A DNA stretch of 64,000 nucleotides, taken from the NCBI GenBank assembly GCA_037893245.1, contig JBAIAA010000412.1, positions 2,108,001 to 2,172,000 of the forward strand. The letters run 5' to 3'. Made by a program: the position numbers and the translations under genes. This DNA comes from Crossaster papposus. Taxonomy: Eukaryota; Echinodermata; Asteroidea; Velatida; Solasteridae. The stretch's first letter is position 1; every line of letters begins with the position of its first letter. This document shows, piece after piece, positions 32,571-45,900 of the stretch. Below the pieces are notes generated by a model. That model saw only the letters and a program-made list of their open reading frames with translations, searched no databases and was not told where the DNA came from.

Positions 32571-33176
32571 AAAGTAGGATACACTATTGGTAACATTATG
32601 AAGCACGATATGTGGCAGAGAACCCCCCCCCCCCCCCCCCCCCCCCTCTTTTGTGTTGACCATTGTGTTCCCGGAATCTCAGGAATTCCTTTTAGGTTTC
32701 AAGGGGGGATGGGTTAGGTTACAATAGTGTTGAGTGCGTATAAGGTATAGGGATAAGAGGGGGGTACCCCTCTGCCACATATCGTGCTGCATGGGTATAA
32801 TTGGTAATTGCTTGAATTCCTATAAATGGGTGAATTTGGGGGTTTGTATTGTATAGTAAATATCTTTCAACTGACCTGTCCGAAGTTTTATAATCATGGA
32901 TGTTGAGAAGAGCAAAAAAAAACGGCGTTCGTTTTCAACCTGCGTCGGGTAGTGGTTCTTATGTTGTACTTGGTTTTTTTTGCGATCGCGGCGGACGGCG
33001 ATCGCGAATCTTTTTTAATAACATTAAATTGTTCGGAACAATTACAGGATATCTAGCGCAATCCTTTTGCTGGAGGCCTGCAATCATTATTTACTTTCAA
33101 ATAAGTAAGAAAAGTCTAAAAATAAGTAATAAGTAAGACAAATGTTTGATATCTGCAAATGGTGTATATCCTACCT
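32571..33176 (+). mobile_element. MITE family A, copy A5, with nested element
   Basis: Starts AAGTAGGATACACTATTGG, is interrupted at 32594-32799, and continues to GTGTATATCCTACCT. Confidence 0.75.
32594..32799. mobile_element. hAT-like foldback nested in family A
   Basis: A 206-bp insertion with arms AGCACGATATGTGGCAGAG and complement, flanked by ATTGGTAA on both sides (32586-32593, 32800-32807). It contains a poly-C run of about 23. Confidence 0.75.
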
Positions 33177-33539
33177 AAATTAAATACATGTAGGTATACA
33201 AGAAGCAGAGCAAAGTCCCCAATTTTGTCCCTATACCATGTACACACTCTGGACTAATAGGCAGTTCTTATATCTGCTTCGTATGTAAAACCCTTAACTC
33301 ATTTAGACATGTGTTTAATAATAGGGCAAATTTGTATAAGACTTGTCACAAGCTAGTCGTGTTAATGACGACCTAATCTAGGTATGCAGGGCACGAACTA
33401 TGCCGCCGATGCGGTCGCCCTCTCTATGCTCCATCTTACACCGTACCACGCCATTACCTTCGATAAGATCACATCTGCTATGATGGCATGGAAAATTCCG
33501 AGCAGAACTGTGTGGCATTTGTATGCGCGTATGACGTTG

Positions 33540-33622
33540 CTTGCATAATTACGTGACGTAACATGCATAATCACTGACTCATTGGTTGAGTTTCTGTTAC
33601 GTCACGTAATTTATGCAAACAA
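33540..33622. repeat. Palindrome around TTACGTGACGTAAC
   Basis: GCATAATTACGTGACGTAAC and its near complement are separated by about 40 bp. Includes CRE-like ACGTCAC cores; could be a small MITE or a regulatory palindrome. Confidence 0.5.
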
Positions 33623-35034
33623 GACTAGTCACAAGCGTGACAAGCATTTAATTGGTAAATAGTTAATTTACACTGGGAAACATGCACCCAAGCCACCGCG
33701 AACATATCCGAATGTCAACAAAAACGGGTTCGGTTGTATTTAGAAATTTTCGGAAACTGGAGAAATTCCGATCTATTACTAGTCGTGTGATATTAGCACC
33801 AGCCTGACCTTTAGGCCGTGTCCAAATTATACTTGGCTAGGGCTTGAAGTTATCGCGGCTGCAGTCACTTTGCATAGATCCGCGTGTGATCTCAAGCCGC
33901 AGCCAAGCAATTCAAACACATCATTGGATTTACCAGAACGTTTAATGTCTGGGAATCAGACTAATCGCTTTGTTGTGGTGGGAATTTTGAAAAGCATTTG
34001 GAGCAACAAAGGTGTAGCATAAATTTCAGACTGCCATTGCAGAGAAATATAAGGCAACGCGAAAACGTTCTCATGGTGCATTGTACATGTACCTCGACTC
34101 GATCGTTTACGTAAAAAATACGAACCCTACGAGAGTACCAGTCTGCTCTACTAACATAGACGGTGCTTCGAAAGACTCGTTTTACACATAAATGAGTCGG
34201 GATACGCGGCTAAACTTAAACCAAAGAATTTGTTTTCACGCTACCGCATCATGGGCTGCAAATTTTCCTTTTATTTTTCGGAAATGGCAGGTTTTGTTTT
34301 GATGACAATTCACATACAGCCTTTCACTTTCTACCGAAGAAAGGTAATTTAAGCTGGAAACAAATGACACGGGTGAAAAAGTGAAAATATAAGGTAGCGT
34401 AACGTTAAAGTTAATGCACCGTCGTTAAATTTCACCGTGAAACTTCATTGCAGTTTATGATTTTAGGCTTCTTCGGAATGCATTGAGACCTATAGCACGT
34501 GGAATACGGATTGACGTTTTTGGAAAATTTAAGCCATTATTCCATTTTTAAGCATCTGCTGTAACTTGGTCATTTGCCTCGCTTTGATTTTGAAGATGGC
34601 GTCCCCTGATAAAGGTTTATACCAATACACTCAAAACTCGCCATCTGGTGTCAAAATGGCTTCGCAAATCGAAAGTCGCGGTCTGATTGGATGAACCTGT
34701 GGGTGTGTCTGGCGAATCACTCCCGGCCAAAAGCTATAATTTGCATATCGATTGCAACGGCGCCAAAAATTATGTCACAGCTGGGGACACACATTCGTAT
34801 AAGCGCCGGGCACCATACCATATTTTTCAAACACCAGCCCTGTCTTTAGTCAAAGGTCGTGTCAGAATAGCTTGGCTACGGCTTAAAATTACACACAAGT
34901 CTATGTGGAGTGGCTGCAGCCGCTACCATAGACTCGTGTATATGATTCAATTTGTAGTTGAGTAATTCTGACGCGGTTCGACAAAGCCAGCCTGTATATA
35001 CCAATAGGCTTAGAGAGACACTTAGAGTAAATAT
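33623..35034. other. Intergenic stretch before repeat K copy 2
   Basis: Contains relatives of the GTGGCTGCAGCCGCTACCAT foldback (about 34855-34970). No gene supported. Confidence 0.4.
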
Positions 35035-35683
35035 TTCGGTAATAGGAGGACAATTCCGAATAGGGAGAATTTGAGGTGTCTCTCTTTTTGTTTAGCTACT
35101 AGAAGGAGACCAAATTTTACAATTGTTATCAGTTGTATTTTTGAAGCAGGGTCCAATATGTATACATACCAAATGTTGTAAAAAAAGCACTAGGAAAAAA
35201 CCGGTTAGATTACAGTAAAGATTTTTTTTTTAATGTGCTTGTCTCTATGGGAGAGTTTCCCTATTTACCCATTTCCGGGTATTATTATTATTTTATTTTG
35301 TATTATTATTGACCTGGACTAATCGAGCTGAGCCGGCCCGTACCTACACAGACTTCCAATATAATTGTCACCAAATTGTCTACAATGGTTACGTTTTAAA
35401 TCGCAAATCAATAAATACCTGTGTGAGAACGTTGTTTTCGTCCTTCAGATAGAAGTAGCCGTTTTGTGCATTTGATTTTTTTTTACATCGAACAATCAAC
35501 GATCGATAATAACACATCTGGCTATCGGCGACAAAACACTGGTATATCTTTTGAACTTATTAATTATATATTAATACCGTTTGCACATAAATCATGCTTT
35601 GAACATCTAAAATTATCAGGATGCCAAAAGAAATCAACGCTGTTTTGGTAAAACTGACAAAAATGATAAATAACTAAACAATA
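35035..35683 (+). repeat. Dispersed repeat K, copy 2
   Basis: About 650 bp closely matching 31618-32260. Unlike copy 1 it is not followed by an M repeat, which marks the true right end of K as CTAAACAATA. Confidence 0.85.
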
Positions 35684-36299
35684 ATGGTGTCTGAAATTGT
35701 TCACTCGAAACCACTTGCGTACCTTATATCTAATGATTTGTAAATGGCCATGAAAATATGTGAGGTTTAAATTTGACATTTTCCATCAATATTTGTTGCT
35801 ATTAGAATGAACAGTCGATTTTAATTATTGTCCCTAGTCAGGTTAAACCGGCTTTATCCATGATCAATACGAAATAGTGCTAAAGAGTTTCCTGATTGGA
35901 TGGGCCTGTTTCAGGTCCCATTGTGGCGTCAATTTTTTCGCACCCTCCGATTTTAAAACAATGCGCTAACGTCCTTCCAACCTACGCATAGGATTACATT
36001 GATTTTGTTTAAAATATGTTGGTGAGTTAGGAATTTGAACAGACTGTGGTGGGAATATCTGGTAAAATTGCAGGCCCCAAAACAGCATCACTTGCCACCC
36101 GGCCCTAACAGAAAGAACCACGATCGGTAAGTCCCTCCGTTAAATCTCGCACTATCGCCTGTCACTAATGAACACATTTTTTGATGACAGTTTTATACTT
36201 TTGTTTAATCCTTGACAGACCCCTACTTACCGTATTCTTTTTCTTTTTCTTATTGTGAAAGTAGTTATTTTAATTTAATAATAATAACAAACAAGAGAA

Positions 36300-36524
36300 A
36301 AAATGTGTGTTCGAGAGGTTTTAATCACTCTGTTTAATACCGCTCGGTCTGGGAGCTGATAATTACCCGAGCCGGACGGGTATAATGCGACATCGCGTGA
36401 CGGGGTTTTGTTGCCAGCTGGTTTTAAACACTTCTAGCCATGTCTTTATCGTCCGTTTAATACCGGCCACGTGACAGGCTCTCGACCAATAGGAATGCCT
36501 AAACTGTCCCAGGTATTTATGAAT
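36300..36524 (+). mobile_element. Repeat family G, copy 1, upstream of the mosaic gene
   Basis: AAATGTGTGTTCGAGAGG to GGTATTTATGAAT, sharing long stretches with 53374-53941, including GTCTTTATCGTCCGTTTAAT. It lies about 335 bp before the start codon of the next gene. Confidence 0.75.
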
Positions 36525-36859
36525 TACAAATATTAGGGTTTCCGGTAGAGACGTGCACGATGTGTAATTATCTGCCGAAATTTACTGAAAATTTGACTAT
36601 CCCAATAACCTAGCTAGCACTGTGGCAGTTACCAATTATCAGTTCTGTGTTGTACTCATGAGAAACACAACGATAGGTGCACTTTCTAATACCCTATGTT
36701 GTCACGGTTAGGCATACGGTAATAATTATGGCGTCTTATATTTGTTAGGTTCTTCTGAATCGCACGTTTTACTTTACTTGGACGGCACCCCAACGACGCT
36801 TTCGGAGCAACGGGACACTCCAGGCTCAGTGAGCAGACAAACTCCGGCGGGCCAACAAA

Positions 36860-36920
36860 ATGAAGGCGACAGGGTTTGTCGCACTGCTGGTCGTGTTTTT
36901 ATTACACCGCGCCACTTGTG
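36860..36920 (+). CDS. Mosaic gene exon 1: signal peptide
   Basis: ATG at 36860 with A at -3. MKATG is followed by a hydrophobic core ([10 protein letters not shown]) and RATCG, a plausible cleavage region near residues 19-21. The exon ends in phase 1 at a GTAGGT donor and joins DDLPCTC in exon 2. No TATA box is evident, so the transcription start is unknown. Confidence 0.8.
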
Positions 36921-39900
36921 GTAGGTATCTCGAACTGAACCAGGACTTAGTGTTTTTATCTATTTTGTAACCAAACCCAATCAAACCAAACCAAACCAAA
37001 TCAAGCCAAGCCAAACAAACCAAACCAAACCAAATTAAACCAAACCAAACCAAACCAAACCATACGAAACCAAACCAAACCATACGAAACCATACGAAAC
37101 CAAACCAAACCATACCATACCAACTACCAAACCAAACCACACCACACCACACCACACCACACCACACCAAACCAAACCAAACCAAACGCCAAACCAAACC
37201 AAACCAAACCATACCATACCATACCAACTATACCAAACCAAACCAAACCAAACCAAACCAAACCAAACCAAACCACACCACACCACACCACACCACACCA
37301 CACCACACCACACCACACCACACCACACCAAACCGCAAACCAAACCAAACCATACCAAACCGCAAACCAAACCAAACAAAACAAACCAAACCAAACCAAA
37401 CCAAACCAAACCAAACCAAACCAAACCAAACCAAACCAAACCAAACCAAACCAAACCATACCAAACCAAACCAAACCAAACCAAACCAAACCAAACCAAA
37501 CCAAACCAAACCAAACCAAACCAAACCAAACCAAACCAAACCAAACCAAACCAAACCAAACCAAACCAAACCAAACCAAACCTTTAGCCCCTTGCCTTTT
37601 CTGAAATATATAGTTTGTTTGTTTTTAGACGACCTCCCTTGTACCTGTGCTGATGCCAAGGCTAGAGGTTCTACAGATAGTGGTGACTATGACATCGACG
37701 CAGGCAAGGGAATCATGTCAGTATACTGCGACATGGACGGAAGGGAGGGTAAGTAGGCCTATTCTAGAATCAATTCGAAAAGTGAAAAACTCACTGCGTT
37801 ATGCTAGGCATGTCGCACACTTTCCAAATAAGCTTGAGCCTATACAATTTAAAATCACATACATTTTTGGCACATTGTTTGCAGCCATTTAAGACGGTAT
37901 AGGTTAAACGTTTGCACAGATATACCGGTCGAAATAAATTAGCCCACTCAGAACTGCTTCCTAGTGGACTTTTCAGCGTCGCTTAACTTAACTTAACTTA
38001 ACTGTAACTTAACGCGGCCGAGCGAAAACTTTCCGTGACCACTTTCGGCATAGGAGTTTTACATCCCCGCCGCGTTACGTCGACAGGGATGTTAGTCTAC
38101 CGCGCGTTCCCATTGCATTTAATGTTGTCATTTTACAAAAAAGACGCGGCATACGTTAACACACAGAAGTCCAATGGGAACACGGCCTTAGTCTTCGCCT
38201 CCGGGATCGGGGTTCGGTGTTTCTCTCTGCCATTGGAGCTTGTTGTTGTCCAAGTCACGATCATTCTGAGGTGCAAGTGATGAGTGGAAACCATAGGGAT
38301 TGTGGGGAAGGTTAGGCAAAAACACGTTAAAATCGGAGGCGCCGCGCCGATTCCGTCAATTTCTGACTGTCACGGACTTTGCAGAAATTGACGCTTCCCT
38401 TACTATACGCACCGTGCCGGATCGGTTTTGCACCTAGTGTGGCCTGCCTGACCGATTCGTTTTAATTGAGATTGGACAATTGACGGATCGGATCGTTCCG
38501 TGACGTACGCATTCGCATCCTGTATGGCCAACGCTTATCAAGGGAAACCGCATTAAGGTTATAGTATACAAAAAACAGTTTAGTTGTGCATTTCTATTGT
38601 TTAAAGCAGCAACATTTCTCAACATAAACGGCGCCTGACAACTACTAACTATTAACCCGACGAAGTTTTACCTATACGGGAGTGTATTCCGAGAAAAGAA
38701 TATTCTAAGATTTCGATTTTGAACCAACTACTAAATGGAAATAATAAAAAAATAAACGTCTCCGAGGCGCATTTTGGGATGTTTATATTTTCTTTTCTTT
38801 TGACAACAAGCGCAAATGCCAGAAGGAATATAATTTCACCGGGAGTTTAGACATCCAGTAATTTTTTTTATCAACATTTTGGTTGGTTACTTTTTGGATA
38901 ATTGCAAAAGGTATACTCTCCAATTAACCTGTTCATCCTCTTCTTTGTATAACTAGCGATAACCTCTATCGGCCACGATCACCAGTTTGAAAACAAGGAA
39001 GATCGCAAGGTGGACGGCTACGAAGATCCTGGGAGCTTCTCCGCTGAAATTACCTACAAAGCCAGCTTAGAACAAGTTATTGCACTGGTCGACAAATCAG
39101 AGTACTGCGAGCAGTACATCAGCTACGTGGTGAGAAAACTGTAACTGCGTTTTATAGTTGTAGACCAAATGATATTTATTTATGCTGGACCAGATGCAAC
39201 CCAGAGTCCTCTGACTGATATTAGTACGGGGCGTGTTTTCGCGATTGTGACTAGAAACATGTTTGTGACTTCAAATGTGACCGTCCACGTCAAAAGGGCT
39301 GTAAAGTAGGCATCTTGACGTTTTGAGATATTTAGAGAAATGAAATGTACAAGAAATAAGCTTTAAAATTATGTATTACAAGACATAGTTGGTATTTATG
39401 GTTAGCTACAACAAGTAATACTTAATATGAACATTCTTTGTTTTTAAAAATTGTTTTTCACATATTTTAATGGTCCTTTTCTCAAAATAAGCTCTGGCGA
39501 CTTTAAAGCCCTCGTGTATGGTCACAAATTGATAACCAGAAATACACATGCGTGCATAAACGCTGAACCGAAAACGTTGCGGCCAGTCCCAGCCAAATTC
39601 CGGATAATAACTTGTGGGCTTATAGATGTATCGACATTTTATTACATGCCACCTAAATAATTGTATAATCTTACGATATACGTATTAAAAATAAGCATTA
39701 CCGGCTATTTTCTCAACACTGTTTTGTTATGATGACGTACCTTTCCGTGCCATCTTGAAATGATGCACTGTAACCGACCTTTAAACTTGATTCATGTTTT
39801 GATCGGAACAGTGACGTCGCTCCAGCCAACCGAAGTCGCAATATCGCTTAACCAGTTTGCGCCGGGATTATTTGTAACATTCACCGAGCCAAGGCACGGT

Positions 39901-42900
39901 TATTTTGATCCGACGCGAGTTGTGATGTTTTCACTCCAGAGATTCTGCGTGAAATACGAACAAAGGAGTTTTTAAGACATTCGTATCGAACGCGCCTCAA
40001 TCTCCGCCTTTGGTTGATGTGTGGAGTTTGATGCCGCGATTGAAAGACAGTATACGTACTGGTAATCAATTTATATTCCTTTCACTGCGTTTTCCCGATG
40101 GATTAAAAATAACCATGACTTAAAGGGATCGTATACGTTTAGAAATTACTTTAAAAATTAATGGCAAAAAAAAACTTACTTGGTAAGAATTACAGCAGCT
40201 TTGGATAGTATAATGCATTTTTAGAAACTGTTCACTTCTACTGCGGTTATGGAAAAAGATATCACTTTTTATCTCAACAAAATTGAATCTGAGAAGCGTT
40301 ACTGCAGTGACGTTTCTCAGATTGTGCATTCCAATGCAGATTATTATTTCTGCGTGGACATAACCGCTCCAGATTTTCGGCAATATCTCAGATTCGCTAC
40401 CACCTTTTGAAATTAAATTTGTACAGGTTAGTTTTATGGTATATATCTATAACTATATAGGATTGAAACAAAAAGTGGGTTCCAATTACCAAACGTATAC
40501 GATCCCTTTAACGCCTTCGAATATGTAACCTTAATAAAGCAAAGCCCGAATCAATTTCTTTTCCCGGCCCTTCCTCGATCCTGCAGGCCCATGGTAGTGT
40601 GCTGAGGTGGATTCAAGAGAATCAAGTCTATGGCTGGTGGGAAAATAGATCTGGACGCCAAATGTTGAACTGGGGTGGCGCCCCCACAGGCACGAATGGA
40701 TGCGGCTGCAGCGTCAGTCAAGGAGGTTATAATTATATTTATTTGAATTTCATTCAATATTTTTTTTTTTTAAGGGATACTATGGTGTTCTATATGTGCC
40801 AACTATTGAAGAAATAAATCTGGCGTTATATTAATTTTTTTAGCGAATTTTTTTGTTTAGTGTCTTTTGTTTTTCTTTTTCTAGTGAAATTTGTTTTGTT
40901 TAAATATTTTTTTTAATTTTTTTTTTTTTTTTAATTATTGAATTTTTTCTTAGATTTTTTTTTTTTTGGCGTCGCATTTTTTTTTTTTTTTTTTTTTTTT
41001 TTTGACATTGCATTTTTTTTTTTTGGCGTCGCATTTTTTTTTTTAGGCGTCGGATTTTTTTTTTCGGGAGTCTTGAAAGTACGGAGCCCCTGAAGGGACA
41101 TTAAAAACAAAAATTTTCTCGTGCACACGACATAATTTGTGATTTTCCGGGAACCCTTGATGGAAATCCATGTTTACTAATTACGATTGGCTAGAGCGTG
41201 GAGGCAGAATTTAGAGTAAACAGTAAGTAATCATATTTAATTGTTTAGACAGGCATTTAGTAATTAGGCCGTACCAAGGTAATATTTTCATGCCAGGGGA
41301 AATGTTTTCCAGCGTACCCTGAATCTGAAATATGTGGTGAATTTATTATACAATTTACAGGAATGGTAGGCCTCAGTAGCCGGTGTGAAAGGTAATTCTG
41401 CCCCCTCTTGTAAATGTGTCCCCCCCCTCCTAGCGCGTATTTTTTTCAGGAGGGTTATAGGGGTAATTATCATAAATGGGCGGCTTTAGACCCCTTGTGT
41501 CATGATTATTCAGTAGTTTTAACAATGACGCTAATACATTGTTATTGCTCAGAGGTACATTAAAGCACTTTGAAAAACGGCTTCTGTCGACCTCTCACGA
41601 TAGCTTTATAGTGGATAATGGGTTAGGTTATAGATCGTTCGACTGGGGTTCGAATTCGCTCTCCGCTCATTTTTCATTGACTATTTTGGTCTCCAAGTAG
41701 ATACGCCCACTCAGGCCGTGACCCGGTAAATCTGTCCGGGGGGACAAGAGAGGGCGCCCTAGACCATAAACGCACGTGCGCGCACGTGCGCGGCCAGGCC
41801 GCGCCAGCTCACGACGAATATAAAATTAAAAACATGAACAAATTAATCATTGAGGTCGCTTTGGTAAGTTAAAAGTAAAAACTGAAACTTTCTCAGCCGT
41901 TAATTTGTTAATTAATTTGTTAATTGTTAATTAATCCATCCATACACAATTCCAAATGATAGATAATTGTATTTGCATGTATGTGTTGTTAAACGAATAA
42001 ATAAAATAAGTTCTGTTATTTTGTTAAGAGTAAAATTAAGAGGGGGAGGTGGGGGGCTGGCTAATAATATTTCGATCTTTATAACAAGATCTTCAAGTTC
42101 ATTAAAATTAATGAATAATTCCCCTATTTGAAAGCTTAATTAGAGTTCCTCTTATTTATAATAATTAATAAGTTTGAGCAAAGGCAAGCCTAAAGCCGAG
42201 GCTAAATAAACGATGTTGAAGTTGGAATATTCCGCGACTAGTAAACTAGTAAACATTTCAGTTTTTTCACTTTTATTTTGTTTTGATTTATTTAGGCTGC
42301 ACGGAAGGACAGCAGTGCAACGCCGACTGCAACATCCACGCAGACATTGAGGATTCTGGATTCTTGAAAGACAAATCCTACTTGCCCGTTACCAAATTGC
42401 GCTTTGGTGACACTGGTACGGTTGACGATGACGAATATGGCTACTACGAGCTTGGACCACTCAGGTGTAAGTTGTGTCGACGTCTTTTATACTATTAATA
42501 TAGTCTAATGTCACAGTACGAACTCTGAATATGATTGTGTATACAACAAGTTTAGTCCAACACTTTTTGAGTATGCTTTATACAAATTGTAAAATATAAA
42601 ACTTGACAAATGGGAAAAACAAATAAACGCCCCATCAACTAAAAAAAGAAACCCCCCCCCCCCTCCACCCCCCTCTCAAACTAAAAATCTGGTAACAGTG
42701 ACTCAAGTTAGAAAATCGTTGGGCTAATTGTTAAAGACAATTGAGGCCTATTTGAATTTCAACATTTCATTTAATACATATTTTGTAATTGAAATAAATT
42801 TGTTTACTCCTAGGTGCAGAGTGATAGAAAATGCAAATAAGCCTACTTTTTTACAGTCTGGACCCCCGTGTCACCCCCCCCCCCCCCCCCCTCATCATCT

Positions 42901-45900
42901 TACACCACAAGACGCTATCAATTTCAAATTGGATGGCTGACATTGCAGTGTTTAGGGCCTCAGTAAACTGGGGTAAAAAAAATTCAATCCCCTCGGCTCT
43001 ATTTATAGGGGACTTAATCAGGCACTAATTAAAATTTACTTCTGTTTTTGTCATGATTCATTATTAGGTAAAGGAGGACCAATTACACAAGAACCAGGTT
43101 AGTAATCAATTAAGAAGTTTTTTTTTTTGTTATGTCCAGAGCCTGAGGTCCTTGTCAATAGTTTTATATTACAAAGAAATTGCATGGTGCAAAATTCAAT
43201 CAATGAAGTACATGTATAGATCAATATGACATTATGTTGGCCAATTACCCCAAATGATTTAAGAGAACCTACATAATAAGGTAGGATACACCATTTGCAG
43301 ATATTAAAAAATTGTACTACCGAATTATGAAGAAATATCTTGGCGGTGATCGCGAAAAAGAACTATTGCCCGACGCTGGTTGAAAACGAACGCCGTTTTT
43401 CTTGCTTTTCTTAGCATCTGTGATTGTAAAACTTTGTACAGGTCAGTTAAACGATATTTACTATATTAAAGGTACAACCCTCCAAATCCACCCATTCGTG
43501 ATCATTCAAGCAATTACCAATGGTGTATCCTACCTTTGAATACAAGGGCACTTGTACTCGGATTATGCCGAGGCTGTATTTTGGTTGTCAAAGAATAATG
43601 TAAGTCGTGTTGAATTCTTTGCTTTTAAAGGTAGGATACACCATTGATAATTTCTTAAATTTGTCATGAATGGGTAGATTTTTGGGGTTGTATTTTAAAT
43701 ATCGTTTAAATGACCTGTCCAATTTTTACAATAATGGATGCTAAAAAAAAGAAAAAGGAAAAACCAGCGTTTGTTTTCAACTGGCATCGGGCACCGGTTC
43801 GTATGTTTTTTTTTTTCTTATTTCGTCCGGCGATCGTGATAATTGTTTTTTTTATAAAATTCAATTTTTCGGAACAATTACAGGATATCTACCGCAATCA
43901 ATTTGCTAGATGCCTACAATCTTTATTTGCAAAGTTCAAATAAGTAAGATTTGTCTTACTTAGATAAAAATGTTTGATATCTGCAAATGGTGTATCCTAC
44001 CTTTACTTTTCCCCTTCCCTTTCATTGCAGAAATCCCAATCTTTCAGACCAACACCGAGTACCGTTACCGGTACTCTCTTTCTCCCTTGGAACCCGGCGA
44101 CTGCCGAGTGGAGTTTGATGTCCAGGCCGACCACGACGTGTTTCTGGGATTCTCAGAAACGCTGGACGAGCAGAGCGACTTGATCGAACTCAGTGAGTAA
44201 CCGAATGAGCAGCCAAATACTGCCAATGATGTCCTTGAAAAAAGCTGTCTTTTTTCGGTTGTGTACTAAGTCTATAGGTGACCTGGGACCAATTTTATAG
44301 AGCTACTAAGCACAAAAATTTGCTTAGCACAAACAAGTTTTGCTCAATAAAAACAGGTTACCAGCCAAAATTCTTCGTGTTTTTCATGCTAAGCAAAAAA
44401 AACCAGCTGATTATCAATCAAAAACAGTAAATATCTTGTGAAAATTTGGTCTGTAACCTTGTTTTTGCTAAGGATAAATTTTCATGCTAAGCAAATTTTT
44501 GTGCTTAGCAGCTCTATAAAATTGGCCCCTGCTCAAACGAAACCCGGACAAAGTCGCACAATGTGTTTAATTACAATGTACTCATGAAGTAATTTCGGGG
44601 TGGATTTTATCATTTTTAGGTTTTTTGTTTTTTTCTGAATTATGAACTATTAAAATACAATCTCACCAAATTTAAACCTATTCCATCACCCTGAACTTCA
44701 AAGCTGTTTATCTCATAATTAGGTTGTTGGGGTTTTATCACTAAATTCTCTCCCCTGGGGAGATAGGGTGGGGGTACATTTTTCTAAATGATACATCATT
44801 TTAAAGCTGAAAACCTAGAGAATTTGAAAAGAAACACAAATCTGGGACTGAGAAACGTTTTCCAATTTTGTTTGAAAATATTTTAAAAACACACTCGACT
44901 CTCTATGTGACCTGCTTTAACAAAACCCGGACAAAGTCGGACAAAATTGTATTTTTTTTTATTTTGTCTTTTCAACATTTTTACAATGACTGGCCTTCAA
45001 AGTTTAGTTCAGGAGTACCAACCAATTATAAATCTGCGCTCTTCCCATAAATCTCTGTTGACTCCTCCAGATACTAACACTAAGTCCTATGGTTCCCGCT
45101 CCTTCCAATCATCTGTTGTTGTGGAGTAACCTACCAGATGTTGTCAAACAGGCCGAGACAACAGAACAATTCAAAACAATTCAACAGAACGGGTCAAAAC
45201 ATATCTGTTCAATTTGTATAATTGTTGATTTCATGACCACACGGTGATATGCGCTATATAAGAATGGTTTATCTTGGAATAAGTACCCTTTAGGAGACCA
45301 ATTTGCGTAAGTTTATAACAGCATTAAGGAGACCAGTGTCATTAGGGAGACATTTCGAGGTCTCCCTATCATTCAAATTCTGAACTCTTTTGTCTTCATT
45401 CCCTTTGCATATTTATAGATATGGGTGGATGGGGAAACAGCAAGACAGTGTTTCGCGAGTGCAAGCAGTGCACGCCGCAAGCCATTTGGAAGGAGGACAA
45501 CGTGGTTTCCAAGGATGAAATAAGAGGGTAGGAACTTCGGACTACCGTTTAAATGTATTCATTCTATGTATTTTCTTTCTTCTCTGATTTTTTTGTTTGT
45601 GCTTAACATTTTTGCTTCAAGGAGTTCCTGTTACATATGATTTTAGATATGATGTGGCCACGCCTTTATATATTTCAGAGTGGCACACCTAGAAAATTTA
45701 ACTACAGAATGAATTTCTCTTTTTTTGTTTATCTTAACCCTAACCCTGCTACACGCAGCACAATGCAAAAAAAGGCAAAAAATCTGTTTTTCATAAAAGG
45801 ACGTACGTAACACACGGCCGGATATATTGCTTTATATCAGTAATCTATTATCCATTGAAAAACTAAAGAGGGCACTGTCCAAAGTTGACCCACAGCTCCT

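Noticed and set aside
33384-33548. 54-codon ATG frame with protein-like composition (MQGTNYAADAV onward), preceded by a possible acceptor
   Set aside because: No recognised family, no partner exon and no donor in frame; cannot be supported as a gene.
36826-37659. Minus-strand frames of 130-180 codons made of VWFGL repeats
   Set aside because: Period-5 satellite artefact inside an intron; no flanking coding signal.
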